The translations under genes and the position numbers were made by a program. A stretch of 64,000 nt of DNA, from positions 1 through 64,000 of the forward strand of contig NZ_MCAS01000005.1 of assembly GCF_003610895.1 (NCBI RefSeq), given 5' to 3'. Under the pieces are notes generated by a model, which saw only the letters and a program-made list of their open reading frames with translations, had not been told where the DNA came from and ran no database searches. This document shows, one piece after another, positions 40,357-48,972 of this stretch. Each line of letters starts with the position of its first letter. The first letter of the stretch is position 1. The DNA is from Paraburkholderia fungorum (lineage in GTDB: Bacteria > Pseudomonadota > Gammaproteobacteria > Burkholderiales > Burkholderiaceae).

Positions 40357-41730
40357 TCAATCGCGGGGATGACCCAGCGCGCATTGATGCTCGGTGGTGC
40401 CGAGATCGACTTGCAGCGTGGCGTGCTGCATCGAAAAACGTTCGCGCAGTGCAATCACGATGCCGTCGATCGACTCGTCCCCGGGATGACCTGCCGGCAT
40501 CACCAGGTGGGCGCTCAACGCATTGCCGGTGGTCGACAACGCCCACACATGCAGGTCGTGAACGTCGGTGACGCCCGGCTGTCCGGCGAGATAGTCGCGA
40601 ATGGGCTGCAGGTCGACACCCGGCGGCACGGCGTCGAGCGCCATGCGCACCGAATCGCGCAGCAGACCCCACGTGCCGTAGACCACCACCGCGACCACCA
40701 GCAGGCTCATCACCGGGTCGAGCCACGTCCAGTTGGTATAGAGAATCACGAGGCCGCTGATCGCGACCGCGGCGGAAATGGCGGCGTCGGCGGCCATATG
40801 CAGGAAAGCGCCGCGAATGTTCAGGTCTTCTTTCTGACCGCGCATGAAGAGCCACGCCGAGAAGCCGTTCACGATCACACCGACTGTCGCGACGACGAAC
40901 ACCACCAGTCCCGCGACCGGCGCCGGGTTCATGAGGCGCCCGATCGCCTCGGTCACGATCACGCCGCACGCGAACAGCAACAGGCCCGCGTTGGCGAGCG
41001 ACGCGAGGATCGACGAACTGCCGTAGCCGAACGTGTAGCGCGCCGACGGACGGCGCGTGGCGAGCCAGGCAGCGCCCCAGGCGAGCAGCAGACCGAGCAC
41101 GTCCGAGAGATTGTGACCGGCGTCGGCGAGCAGCGCGGTGGAATGGGCGATCACGCCGTAGACGGCTTGAATCACCACGATTGCCACGTTCAATGCGACA
41201 GCGAGCGCGAAGGCGCGACCATGGCCGGCGACGGGCGCGTGGGCGTGGCTGTGGCTGCCGTGGTTGTGGCTGCCGTGGCTGTGGCTACCGTGCTTGTGGG
41301 CGCCGTGATTGTGGCCGGCGTGGTTATCGTGGTCATGGGCGCCGTGGTCCGTCGCGCTATGGCTGCCGTCGCTGCGGTCTTCGCGGCGCTGAGTACCATG
41401 GCCGTGATCGCCATGGCTCTGCGCGCTGTGGCCGTGATCGTGATCGTGGCCGTCGTCATGGCCATGGGCGTGATGATCAGTGCCGGCGTTGCCGTCGTGC
41501 GAACCGTGTGCGTGCGCATCATCGCCCTGCATGCCGCGCTCACCCGTATCGCCGGCATCGGCACGATCGGCGCCATCGCGATGCTCGCCCTGCCCCTCAA
41601 CCGCGCGCTCTTGTCCCGCGAGCCGCGCGTCGCCGCCATCGATCTCGTCGAATTGCTCGTCGAGCCACACCGGCGCGTGGTCGTCCTCGCGTTCTTCGGC
41701 GGCCCGGTTCGGCGCGGTGGCTTTTTTCAT
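40357..41730 (-). CDS. Cation diffusion facilitator with long His-rich N-terminus
   Basis: 457 residues from the ATG at 41730, overlapping the ArsR stop by ATGA. Residues 1-70 are acidic and residues 71-170 hold 31 histidines; six membrane segments follow from about residue 172. The CDF metal site is present: His206/Asp210 (HNLSD) and His311/Asp315 (HMAAD), the HxxxD pair typical of zinc exporters such as ZitB/CzcD. It would export Zn, and perhaps Co or Ni, by proton exchange. Coexpression with an alpha5-type ArsR sensor supports Zn/Co/Ni. Confidence 0.92.
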   Translation of the reverse strand: MKKATAPNRAAEEREDDHAPVWLDEQFDEIDGGDARLAGQERAVEGQGEHRDGADRADAGDTGERGMQGDDAHAHGSHDGNAGTDHHAHGHDDGHDHDHGHSAQSHGDHGHGTQRREDRSDGSHSATDHGAHDHDNHAGHNHGAHKHGSHSHGSHNHGSHSHAHAPVAGHGRAFALAVALNVAIVVIQAVYGVIAHSTALLADAGHNLSDVLGLLLAWGAAWLATRRPSARYTFGYGSSSILASLANAGLLLFACGVIVTEAIGRLMNPAPVAGLVVFVVATVGVIVNGFSAWLFMRGQKEDLNIRGAFLHMAADAAISAAVAISGLVILYTNWTWLDPVMSLLVVAVVVYGTWGLLRDSVRMALDAVPPGVDLQPIRDYLAGQPGVTDVHDLHVWALSTTGNALSAHLVMPAGHPGDESIDGIVIALRERFSMQHATLQVDLGTTEHQCALGHPRD

Positions 41731-42095
41731 GACGGATCCAGAGGAAATTCGCTGGCCGGCTCGGCCACATGCTCGAGCATGCCAGTCAGCATCGCGCTGA
41801 TATGACGGTCGGCGGCAAGATAGAACACCTGCTTGCCCTGCCGCTCCGCGCGGACGATCCGCGCCGCGCGCAACAGCCGCAGATGATGGCTCACCAGCGA
41901 CGGCGACAAACCCAGCCCCTCCGCAATCGCGCCGACCGCGCGCCGCTCCTCGACGCACGCAAGCACGATACGCAGGCGCGTTGGGTCGCCGAGCAGGCGA
42001 AACAGGTCGGCCAGCGGCCCGATCGTCTCCACAGGACGATCTTCGAAACGGACAGGCAACGTAGCGGAGGCAATGGCAAACGACATAAGCGGCAT
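41727..42095 (-). CDS. ArsR/SmtB-family metal-sensing repressor
   Basis: 122 residues from the ATG at 42095; an in-frame ATG at 42086 is nearly as likely. The HTH is around residues 53-78 (VGAIAEGLGLSPSLVSHHLR). Asp96, His98, His109 and Glu112 fit the alpha5 metal site D-X-H-X10-H-X2-E of zinc/cobalt/nickel sensors (CzrA/NmtR/SmtB type). It binds a 24-bp inverted repeat touching its own start, so it probably represses itself and the CDF gene until metal is bound. With the operator so close, the message may have almost no leader. Confidence 0.92.
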   Translation of the reverse strand: MPLMSFAIASATLPVRFEDRPVETIGPLADLFRLLGDPTRLRIVLACVEERRAVGAIAEGLGLSPSLVSHHLRLLRAARIVRAERQGKQVFYLAADRHISAMLTGMLEHVAEPASEFPLDPS

Positions 42096-42119
42096 ACATA
42101 TGAACAGGTATTCATATGT
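42096..42119. promoter_or_regulatory. ArsR-family operator
   Basis: ACATATGAA (42096-42104), a 6-base spacer and TTCATATGT (42111-42119) form a perfect 9-bp inverted repeat immediately upstream of the repressor start; it matches the 12-2-12 style of SmtB/CzrA operators. Confidence 0.85.
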
Positions 42120-42212
42120 TATAGATATCGAGACAACTGGTCAAATCGGAGGACGACCCGGCGAGTGTGGGAAAATGCGGCGTCCGCCCCACCTGAAATC
42201 CCATCCTGCGTC

Positions 42213-44060
42213 ATGCAACAAGTATTTGACCGCGCTTTCGCGGCGCATCGTGACGGCCGCCTCGACGATGCCGAACGCGGCTACCGCGCGACGCTCGACG
42301 GCAACCCCGTGCACGTCGATGCGCTGCACCTGCTGGGCGTTCTGCGCCACCAGCAGGGCCAGCACGCCGAAGCCGCCGAGCTCGTGCGGCGCGCGGTGAA
42401 CCTGCGCCCGGAAGACGCGGCGCTGCAGCTGAACCTCGGCAACGCGCTGAAGGCGCTGGGCCAGATCGACGACGCCATCGAACAGTTCCGCAATGCGCTC
42501 ACGCTGGCGCCGACTTTCCCGATGGCGCACTACAACCTGGGCAATGCGTACGCGTCGGTGGGCCGCCACGAAGACGCCGCCGACGCCTTCGAAAAATCGT
42601 TGCGCCTGCAACCGAACGACGCCTCGTCGCATAACAATCTCGGCAACGCCTTGCATGCGCTCGGCCGTCACGCGGAAGCAATCGCGTCGTTCCAGCGCGC
42701 GCTCGAACTGCGCCCGGGGCATGCAGGCGCGCTCAACAATATGGGCATGTCGCTGAACGCGCTCGAGCGCGCGGACGAGGCGATCCGCCACTTTCAGGCG
42801 GCGCTGGCAGCCGAACCGCGTTTCGTCGCCGCGCACTTCAATCTCGCCAATACGCTCGACGCCACCGGCCGCCACGAAGAAGCAGTCGCCTCTTTCCAGG
42901 CGGCGCTGGCCTTGCAGCCAAACTTGCCGCCGACCATCTTCGGGCTCGGCAATGCGCTCGCGGCGTTGGGACGTCATGCGCAGGCGTTGCCGTACCTCGA
43001 GCGCGCAGTCGGTCTCGATCCGCAGTTCGCGCTCGCATGGCTGAGTCTCGGCACGGCCCATCAAGCGCTGGGCGCGCACGCCGCGGCCGTCCGGGCTTTC
43101 GATCAGGCGCTGCGCCTGCGGCCTGATCTTGCGTCCGCGCATATGAACCGCGCGCTGGCCTGGCTCGCCTTGCGCGATTTTGCACGCGGGCTGCCGGAAT
43201 ACGAATGGCGGCTGCAAACCACCGCGCAGCCGGTCATCCAGACGTTGCCGCGCTGGCACGGCGAGCCGATCGAACAACGCACGCTGCTCGTCCATGCCGA
43301 GCAGGGTTTCGGCGATACGTTGCAATTCGTGCGCTTCGTGCCGCTAGCCGCGCAGCGCGCCGCGCGCGTGGTGCTCGAAGTGCAGCCTCAACTGCTGCCC
43401 CTGCTTGCACCCGCCGCACATGCCTGGCGCGTAACGCTGATCGCCCAGGGCGCACCACGTCCAGCGGCGGATCTGCAATGCCCGCTGCTCAGCTTGCCGC
43501 TCGCGCTCGGCACAACCTACGACACGATTCCCGCCCGCGCGCCTTACCTCAGCACACCGCCGGCTTACGGCCGCAAATGGCGCGGTTCACTCGGCGGGCA
43601 CGCGAAGCGCAAGATCGGCATTGCGTGGTCAGGACGCATTCAGCAAAACGAAACCCGTTCAATGCCGATCGCCGCGCTCGCGCCGCTATTCGCGCTCGAC
43701 GGCATCGACTGGATCGTGCTGCAGCCTGAACTGAGCGCCGAGGAACGCGCGGCGCTGGACACGCATCCGCGCGCGGCGTCGATTCATCGGCTGGATAAAC
43801 GGATTGGCGATTTTGCGGATACCGCGGCGATCATCGAGCGGCTCGACGCGGTGGTGTCGATCGATACATCGATTGCTCACCTCGCCGGTGCGCTGAAAAA
43901 ACCACTGTGGCTGATGCTGCCGTTCGCGGCGGATTGGCGCTGGTTCGTCGGCGAGACCCGCAGCCCGTGGTACCCGGGTGCAACGCTGCTACGCCAGCCG
44001 CAACCCGGCGCGTGGGGCGATGTAGTAGAGGCGGTGGCGAACGAATTGCGGCCCGGTTAG
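42213..44060 (+). CDS. TPR protein with a C-terminal glycosyltransferase-9-like domain
   Basis: 615 residues from the ATG at 42213; the longer open frame overlaps the ArsR gene. About ten tetratricopeptide repeats (residues 5-365, repeated pattern A-x-x-LGNALxALGRHxEA) are followed by a domain (about 375-615) with GIAWSGRIQQNETRSMPIAA and VSIDTSIAHLAGALKKPLWL, as in heptosyltransferase-like GT9 and TPR-linked O-glycosyltransferases. It could transfer a sugar to a protein or envelope polymer. The acceptor is unknown. Convergent with the MFS gene. Confidence 0.87.
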   Translation: MQQVFDRAFAAHRDGRLDDAERGYRATLDGNPVHVDALHLLGVLRHQQGQHAEAAELVRRAVNLRPEDAALQLNLGNALKALGQIDDAIEQFRNALTLAPTFPMAHYNLGNAYASVGRHEDAADAFEKSLRLQPNDASSHNNLGNALHALGRHAEAIASFQRALELRPGHAGALNNMGMSLNALERADEAIRHFQAALAAEPRFVAAHFNLANTLDATGRHEEAVASFQAALALQPNLPPTIFGLGNALAALGRHAQALPYLERAVGLDPQFALAWLSLGTAHQALGAHAAAVRAFDQALRLRPDLASAHMNRALAWLALRDFARGLPEYEWRLQTTAQPVIQTLPRWHGEPIEQRTLLVHAEQGFGDTLQFVRFVPLAAQRAARVVLEVQPQLLPLLAPAAHAWRVTLIAQGAPRPAADLQCPLLSLPLALGTTYDTIPARAPYLSTPPAYGRKWRGSLGGHAKRKIGIAWSGRIQQNETRSMPIAALAPLFALDGIDWIVLQPELSAEERAALDTHPRAASIHRLDKRIGDFADTAAIIERLDAVVSIDTSIAHLAGALKKPLWLMLPFAADWRWFVGETRSPWYPGATLLRQPQPGAWGDVVEAVANELRPG

Positions 44061-44120
44061 CGCGGCGAGGCGCGTCGCAACCTGTTACCGCAGTGGCGAC
44101 GCGACGATGCAGCCCCCAGG

Positions 44121-44156
44121 AAAAAACCCCGCGTTCGTGAGAACGCGGGGTTTTTT
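44121..44156. terminator. Bidirectional terminator between the TPR gene and the MFS gene
   Basis: AAAAAACCCCGCGTTC, a GTGA loop and GAACGCGGGGTTTTTT are mirror images, so it serves both convergent genes. Confidence 0.92.
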
Positions 44157-44191
44157 CTTATCCAGACGAACGGCGAACCTTAAGCCTGCGC

Positions 44192-45493
44192 TCAAGCCGT
44201 TCGATACTGATCGCGAGATTCCGGCGTGCGATACAGCACCAGGGTCGCGATCAATCCGCAGATCGCCGCCACGCCGAGGAACAGACCCGGCGCGGCCTTG
44301 TTGCCGGTGGTGTGAATCAGCAGCGTCGAGATGGCCGGCGTGAAGCCGCCGATCGTCGTAGCGAGGCTGTAGGCCAGCGAGAAACCGGCGGTCCGCACCG
44401 CGACCGGCATCACTTCTGTCAGCGCCACCACCATCGCCCCGTTGTAGCTGCCGTACAGGAACGACAACCACAGCTCGACCGCCAGCAGACGAACGAACGA
44501 CGGCTCGGCAACCAGCCATTGCAGCGCCGGATAAGCGGTGACAATCGTCAGGATCGTGAAGGCGAGCAGCACCGGACGGCGTCCGATACGATCCGACAAC
44601 GCGCCCGCGAGCGGCAACCAGATCAGGTTCGACAAACCGATACAGACGGTCACGACGAGCGTATCGATCGACGACAGCTTCAGCACTTCCTTGCCGAAGG
44701 TCGGCGTGTAAGCCGTGATCATGTAGAACGACACGGTGGTCATGATGACCATACCCATGCCGCCCAGCACGATGCCCCAGTTCGCGGCCATCGTCTTCAT
44801 GATTTCGCCCATGCTCGGATGATGCTTGCGCGCCTTGAATTCCTCGGTTTCCTGCAACGAACGGCGAATCAGGAACAGGAACGGCACGATCAGGCAGCCG
44901 ATCAGGAACGGCACACGCCAGCCCCAGGCCGACATCTGGTCGGCCGGCAGTACTTTATTGAGCACCACGCCGATCAGCGCGGCGAACACCACGGCAACCT
45001 GCTGGCTGCCCGACTGCCACGCGCAATAGAAGCCCTTGTTGCCCTTGGTCGCGATTTCCGACAGATAGACCGACACGCCGCCCAGTTCGACCCCGGCGGA
45101 GAAGCCTTGCAGCAGCCGCCCGAATAGCACGAGCGCCGGGGCCAGTACGCCGATGGTCGCGTAGCCTGGAATTGCGGCGACCGTGAGGGTGCCGAGCGCC
45201 ATCAGGCCGAGGGTGAGGATCAGGCCTTTGCGCCGGCCATGATGGTCGATGTAGGCGCCCAGCACGATCGCGCCCAACGGACGCATCAGGAAGCCCGCGC
45301 CGAACACCGACAGCGAGAGCATCAGTGAGGCGAATTCGTTACCGCTAGGGAAATAGGTCTTGGCAATCGCGGACGCGTAATAGCCGTAGACCATGAAGTC
45401 GTACATCTCAAGAAAGTTGCCGCTGACCACGCGGAAAACTGTCTTGACCTTGGATTCGCTCGATGAGGAAGCAGCGTGTGACGCAGTAGACAT
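44192..45493 (-). CDS. MFS citrate/tricarballylate-type proton symporter
   Basis: 433 residues from the ATG at 45493; the longer frame is not used. Twelve membrane segments. The start [20 protein letters not shown] and the loop [20 protein letters not shown] fit the metabolite:H+ symporter family, close to citrate or tricarballylate carriers (CitA/TcuC). Substrate choice within the group cannot be fixed by sequence. No citrate lyase or regulator is adjacent. A 303-bp gap upstream (45494-45796) has a TATAAA hexamer on the minus strand at 45587-45592; I see nothing else. Confidence 0.88.
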   Translation of the reverse strand: MSTASHAASSSSESKVKTVFRVVSGNFLEMYDFMVYGYYASAIAKTYFPSGNEFASLMLSLSVFGAGFLMRPLGAIVLGAYIDHHGRRKGLILTLGLMALGTLTVAAIPGYATIGVLAPALVLFGRLLQGFSAGVELGGVSVYLSEIATKGNKGFYCAWQSGSQQVAVVFAALIGVVLNKVLPADQMSAWGWRVPFLIGCLIVPFLFLIRRSLQETEEFKARKHHPSMGEIMKTMAANWGIVLGGMGMVIMTTVSFYMITAYTPTFGKEVLKLSSIDTLVVTVCIGLSNLIWLPLAGALSDRIGRRPVLLAFTILTIVTAYPALQWLVAEPSFVRLLAVELWLSFLYGSYNGAMVVALTEVMPVAVRTAGFSLAYSLATTIGGFTPAISTLLIHTTGNKAAPGLFLGVAAICGLIATLVLYRTPESRDQYRTA

Positions 45494-45796
45494 GACATTC
45501 TCTGAGTAGCCCTTCGCCACGCAGACTGGTGGCGCTCGGGCAGTTGAAACGATCCACTGCGTTCGGCAAGCGGATGCCACAGGCAATTTATAACGCGCCG
45601 GGGGCGCTGCATTCTCATGCTGAACACATTTACGCGGTATCAGGGTAAACGTTGTGAAATACCGGGAGCCCGCAACACGTAATGTTACCGTTCCTGGCGC
45701 TGTCGCGTATTCCATACAGTTTCATTACAGGCACTCTCTGCTCACCCTCGCGATAAACTCTTTGCAGACAGGCAATTCCCGTTGACCACCCTTCCG

Positions 45797-46321
45797 ATGC
45801 AAACTCCCCACGCACTTTCGCTGCGCCCTGCGACCCTTGCCGATGCTGCACTGATCGCCTCGATTCATAGCGCCAGCTGGCAGGCTACCTATCGCGGCTT
45901 GCTGCCGGACGGTTTCCTCGACGGCGAGGTGACGGGGGAGCGTGCCGCCTATTGGGAGGCACGCCTGCGCGCTCCGGGCAGCGAGCGCCGCATGGTCCTG
46001 ATCGCCGAACTCGCGGACGAGCCGGTTGGTTTCGTCTGCGTCGAACGGCAACCGGAGTCCGCGTGGGGCGTGCTGCTCGACAACCTGCATGCGCTGCCGG
46101 CACACCAGGGTATCGGCGCCGGCACGCTGCTGATGCGTGCAGCCGAAGACTGGACTCGCGCGCAAGGAGAGACGCAGTTGTACCTTTACGTGCTCGAAGG
46201 CAACACGCCGGCGATCCGCTTTTATGAAAGACAGGGCTGGCAGTTCGTCGGCGCCGAACCGGATCATATGGGCGGCGTGGATATTACGGCATTGCGCTAC
46301 GTGTACAAGCTGAACCAATGA
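45797..46321 (+). CDS. GNAT family N-acetyltransferase
   Basis: 174 residues from the ATG at 45797; a TTG at 45782 would add five. The GNAT fold begins LSLRPATLADAALIASIH; the acetyl-CoA loop is around HQGIGAGTLLMRAAEDW (about residues 103-119), followed by YVLEGNTPAIRFYERQGWQF. It could acetylate an amine, toxin or protein N-terminus; the substrate is unknown. Confidence 0.87.
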   Translation: MQTPHALSLRPATLADAALIASIHSASWQATYRGLLPDGFLDGEVTGERAAYWEARLRAPGSERRMVLIAELADEPVGFVCVERQPESAWGVLLDNLHALPAHQGIGAGTLLMRAAEDWTRAQGETQLYLYVLEGNTPAIRFYERQGWQFVGAEPDHMGGVDITALRYVYKLNQ

Positions 46322-46599
46322 ACGAGCGGCACCCGCTTTGATCGCCGTCCAGAACAGAGGCGATTCAGGATAGAGCGACGCTTTTTTTCGGATCAATCCG
46401 ATCGTTAGTTCAGCAGCTTCCCGGCATTATCTTCCGCACCCCGATGGCTTCACAATGACCGCTCACGTAGCGGCGTGCTCGATCTGAGTACGGCGTTTCC
46501 CTATGGCGTTGCGTACAGCATTTTCATACGTATCGCTCGAAGCCAGAGCCCCTGAGCCGCCCGTTAGCGGCCCCTTTACGAGGCGCTGCGAAGAAACCG

Positions 46600-47781
46600 A
46601 TGCCGACCACACTCCCCCTCACATTGATCGAAGGCTCCATGGCCTTGCCGAGCCTGTCGTCACAATGCCGCCGGCTGCCCCCGCCGTTCGGCCGCGCCTG
46701 GGCACTGGTGCCGCCCGTGCGCAGTTTGCGTGCGGAACTCAAGGCGCTTTATGCCGCCGTGTTACGTACCTTCTGTGTGAATGCGGAAACCATTCGCGCT
46801 CTCTGCCATTGGGAATCGCCGCGCAAACCGCCGGCTGCGTCGTCCGCGTTTGCCTCGCCGGCTCCTTCGACAACCGTCCTTGATGCACCGGCCGGCGGAT
46901 CATTTCAGACATCCACCGAAGCAGCACCTTTCTCGCCGGTTAGCACACCTATGGCTCCTGCCTCGCCGCGCGGCGGGTCAATGCATTGGGGTGCGCTGGC
47001 GGGTGGCGCCTGTGCACTCGGCGGCGCTGCGATGCTTGCCTGGATTGCGTTCGGTCATCCCACGCAGCGCCACTCGGTTAGCGATGTCAAACCCGCCGCC
47101 AAGGTACCGGTCCGGCAGGAAGCGCAGTTGTCCAATCGTCATGCGTCTGATGCTGCCGCCACGCCGCAAGCAGCGGCTAACAACCGTGCACTGGCGCTTG
47201 CGCCGAACGCCGCGTCTTTGCCCGCACACGTGGCAGGCACGTCAGGATCAGCACCCGCATCGTCCGAAAAATTGTCTGGCGTAGTTGCCACGGCTGCGCC
47301 GCGCGATGTCGCGGCAAGTCCCGCGACAGGAATCGTCGCACCAGTCAAAGCAACGCCGCCGCGCGCTGCAACGAACAAAAAGATATCGCGACGTCGGGAT
47401 AAGCTACGCGCAAGCGAGCCGAGCCAGCACAAAGAGATGGGCCGCAGTTCGCTGGCCACCGTCGCGACGCAGCGGTCACCGCAGTTGCCAGGCATCTCGT
47501 TGATGAACTACGAAGCGCCACAAATCGCGGTGCCGGCAATCGCACAACGAACCTCGCCGAAACCATCGGCAGCGGGACCTTACTCGCCGCTCGCGCCATC
47601 GCGGCTCGGCACCGACGAGTACGCGTCAACGACCCTCTCCGCCAGCACACACCTGCGCAATATCACGCCCCCATCGCGCCCTGCTTCGTCGATCAATCCG
47701 CCTGGAACCAATGGCACAGAATGGATCAATCAGATGTCGCAACGTCGCGTGACCGAGGTGCCCGATCAGTTCGTCAAATAA
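46600..47781 (+). CDS. Single-span membrane protein of unknown function, Ala/Pro/Ser-rich
   Basis: 393 residues from the ATG at 46600; an ATG at 46639 is a possible later start. Residues 1-125 are mixed and Pro/Ser-rich, one membrane span (GALAGGACALGGAAMLAWIA) is around 130-150, and the remaining 240 residues are polar, low-complexity and rich in Ala, Pro, Ser and Thr. This looks like a cytoplasmic part, one span and a long periplasmic tail. I do not recognise the family. The opposite strand and third frames give no better candidate, and a terminator follows. Confidence 0.7.
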   Translation: MPTTLPLTLIEGSMALPSLSSQCRRLPPPFGRAWALVPPVRSLRAELKALYAAVLRTFCVNAETIRALCHWESPRKPPAASSAFASPAPSTTVLDAPAGGSFQTSTEAAPFSPVSTPMAPASPRGGSMHWGALAGGACALGGAAMLAWIAFGHPTQRHSVSDVKPAAKVPVRQEAQLSNRHASDAAATPQAAANNRALALAPNAASLPAHVAGTSGSAPASSEKLSGVVATAAPRDVAASPATGIVAPVKATPPRAATNKKISRRRDKLRASEPSQHKEMGRSSLATVATQRSPQLPGISLMNYEAPQIAVPAIAQRTSPKPSAAGPYSPLAPSRLGTDEYASTTLSASTHLRNITPPSRPASSINPPGTNGTEWINQMSQRRVTEVPDQFVK

Positions 47782-47810
47782 GCCTGCCGCTATCCCGGAA
47801 TCGCGGCATA

Positions 47811-47846
47811 AAAAAAGCCCGGCAGTTCACTCTGCCGGGCTTTTTT
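47811..47846. terminator. Bidirectional terminator
   Basis: AAAAAAGCCCGGCAG, a 6-base loop and CTGCCGGGCTTTTTT; it serves both the membrane protein at 46600 and the convergent DUF2968 gene. Confidence 0.92.
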
Positions 47847-47858
47847 GCGCTCATGCGC

Positions 47859-48575
47859 TTACTTCTGGGTTGGCAACCCGAATTCGGTTTGCCGCTGCAA
47901 TTGCATCACTTCGCCCTGCACCTGACGCAACTGCGCCTGCGCCCTTTCCCTTTCCGCGTGCAGCGCAGCCGCCTCACTTTGCGTCTGCCGCTGATAGTCG
48001 TTGACCTTGGCCTGCTGCGTGCGCGCAACATCAAGATCGGCCTGTAAGCGCCTCGCGCGATCTTCCGACAACGCGATGATGTTTTCGATATACGCCTTCT
48101 GCGCCTGCAACTGCGTGCGGCGAATTTCGACGTCCGCGAGTTGTGCCGTCTGCTGGACGAAGCCGGCATAGACCGCCTCAGCACGGCTAACGTCTTCGGA
48201 CCTGATCACACGCCAGAAATGCTTGTCCTGAAAAAGCGCTACGTAGTAGGTCACTTCCTGCGGATAGAAAAACAGACTTGCGCCGTAACTGCCGTTATAC
48301 GTGGTGCGCAATTCGTTCAGCTTTGCGTCGTGAATCATCTGCATCAGCTCGGCAACATTGCCTTGCGCATCGCCGGCGGTAGCCGGCGTGCCCGTTGCCG
48401 CACTGCGCAGCGCGGCGTCGACCGGTTGCGGCGTTAACGCGTTCATGGCCGGCCGTGTGCCGGCGAGGGGTGCGGCCTCGTCGCTTTGCGCTGCCAGCAC
48501 GAAACCACCATGCTGCAACAGCGCACACGAGGCCGCGAGCAGCATGGCGCGCCGTACTATTAAGGGGTACTTCAT
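47859..48575 (-). CDS. DUF2968 family secreted coiled-coil protein
   Basis: 238 residues from the ATG at 48575 (MKYPLIVRRAMLLAASCALL). A signal peptide is followed by a spacer and the DUF2968 body: LMQMIHDAKLNELRTTYNGS (about 85-104), then GASLFFYPQEVTYYVALFQD, then a long coiled coil (about 150-230) ending VQGEVMQLQRQTEFGLPTQK. The family is largely confined to Burkholderia and has no known function; a periplasmic or outer-membrane scaffold role is only a guess. The 397-bp gap upstream (48576-48972) holds a hairpin at 48909-48939 and nothing else I can name. Confidence 0.85.
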   Translation of the reverse strand: MKYPLIVRRAMLLAASCALLQHGGFVLAAQSDEAAPLAGTRPAMNALTPQPVDAALRSAATGTPATAGDAQGNVAELMQMIHDAKLNELRTTYNGSYGASLFFYPQEVTYYVALFQDKHFWRVIRSEDVSRAEAVYAGFVQQTAQLADVEIRRTQLQAQKAYIENIIALSEDRARRLQADLDVARTQQAKVNDYQRQTQSEAAALHAERERAQAQLRQVQGEVMQLQRQTEFGLPTQK

Positions 48576-48908
48576 ACGTACATGCTCCATGCAAATCCAA
48601 AACAGCCTTAGATTATCGCGCGGATTCGCCGCCAAGCGAAGCATTCAGGTGTCGCATTGACGGACTTTAAATCGAGATAAATCGATAGCGAATGATTTGC
48701 CCAGCCAGACTCATCAGTCGCGAAATAAAAGATTTCAGATAGGACAAAAACACAACAATCTGACTCATGCGTGACGCTTGCGGACGTTTCCGAATCTGCA
48801 CGGTATTCGTGCGAATCCAACATCACGCGGCGCGACAATATGGGGATAGCCACCAGGAATGGCGGCAGCATGCTGCAAGAATCTGTCTTGAAAGACCGGA
48901 CTCGAAAG

Positions 48909-48939
48909 CGCGGTTTAAAGGCGTGGCCTTAAAACCGCG
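48909..48939 (-). terminator. Likely terminator after the C26 peptidase-like gene
   Basis: CGCGGTTTAAAGGC and GCCTTAAAACCGCG pair with one mismatch around a GTG loop. On the minus strand it lies 33 bp past the stop of the gene at 48973 and is followed only by CTTTC, so it is a weak terminator or an mRNA 3' structure. Confidence 0.5.
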
Positions 48940-48972
48940 TTTCTGGAAAGGCGTTCTTTGAAAATCGCGCGT

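Noticed and set aside
40357..42099. 580-residue fused frame of the CDF gene with sequence upstream of its ATG
   Set aside because: The upstream part is antisense-like relative to the ArsR frame; the ATGA overlap gives a clean start at 41730.
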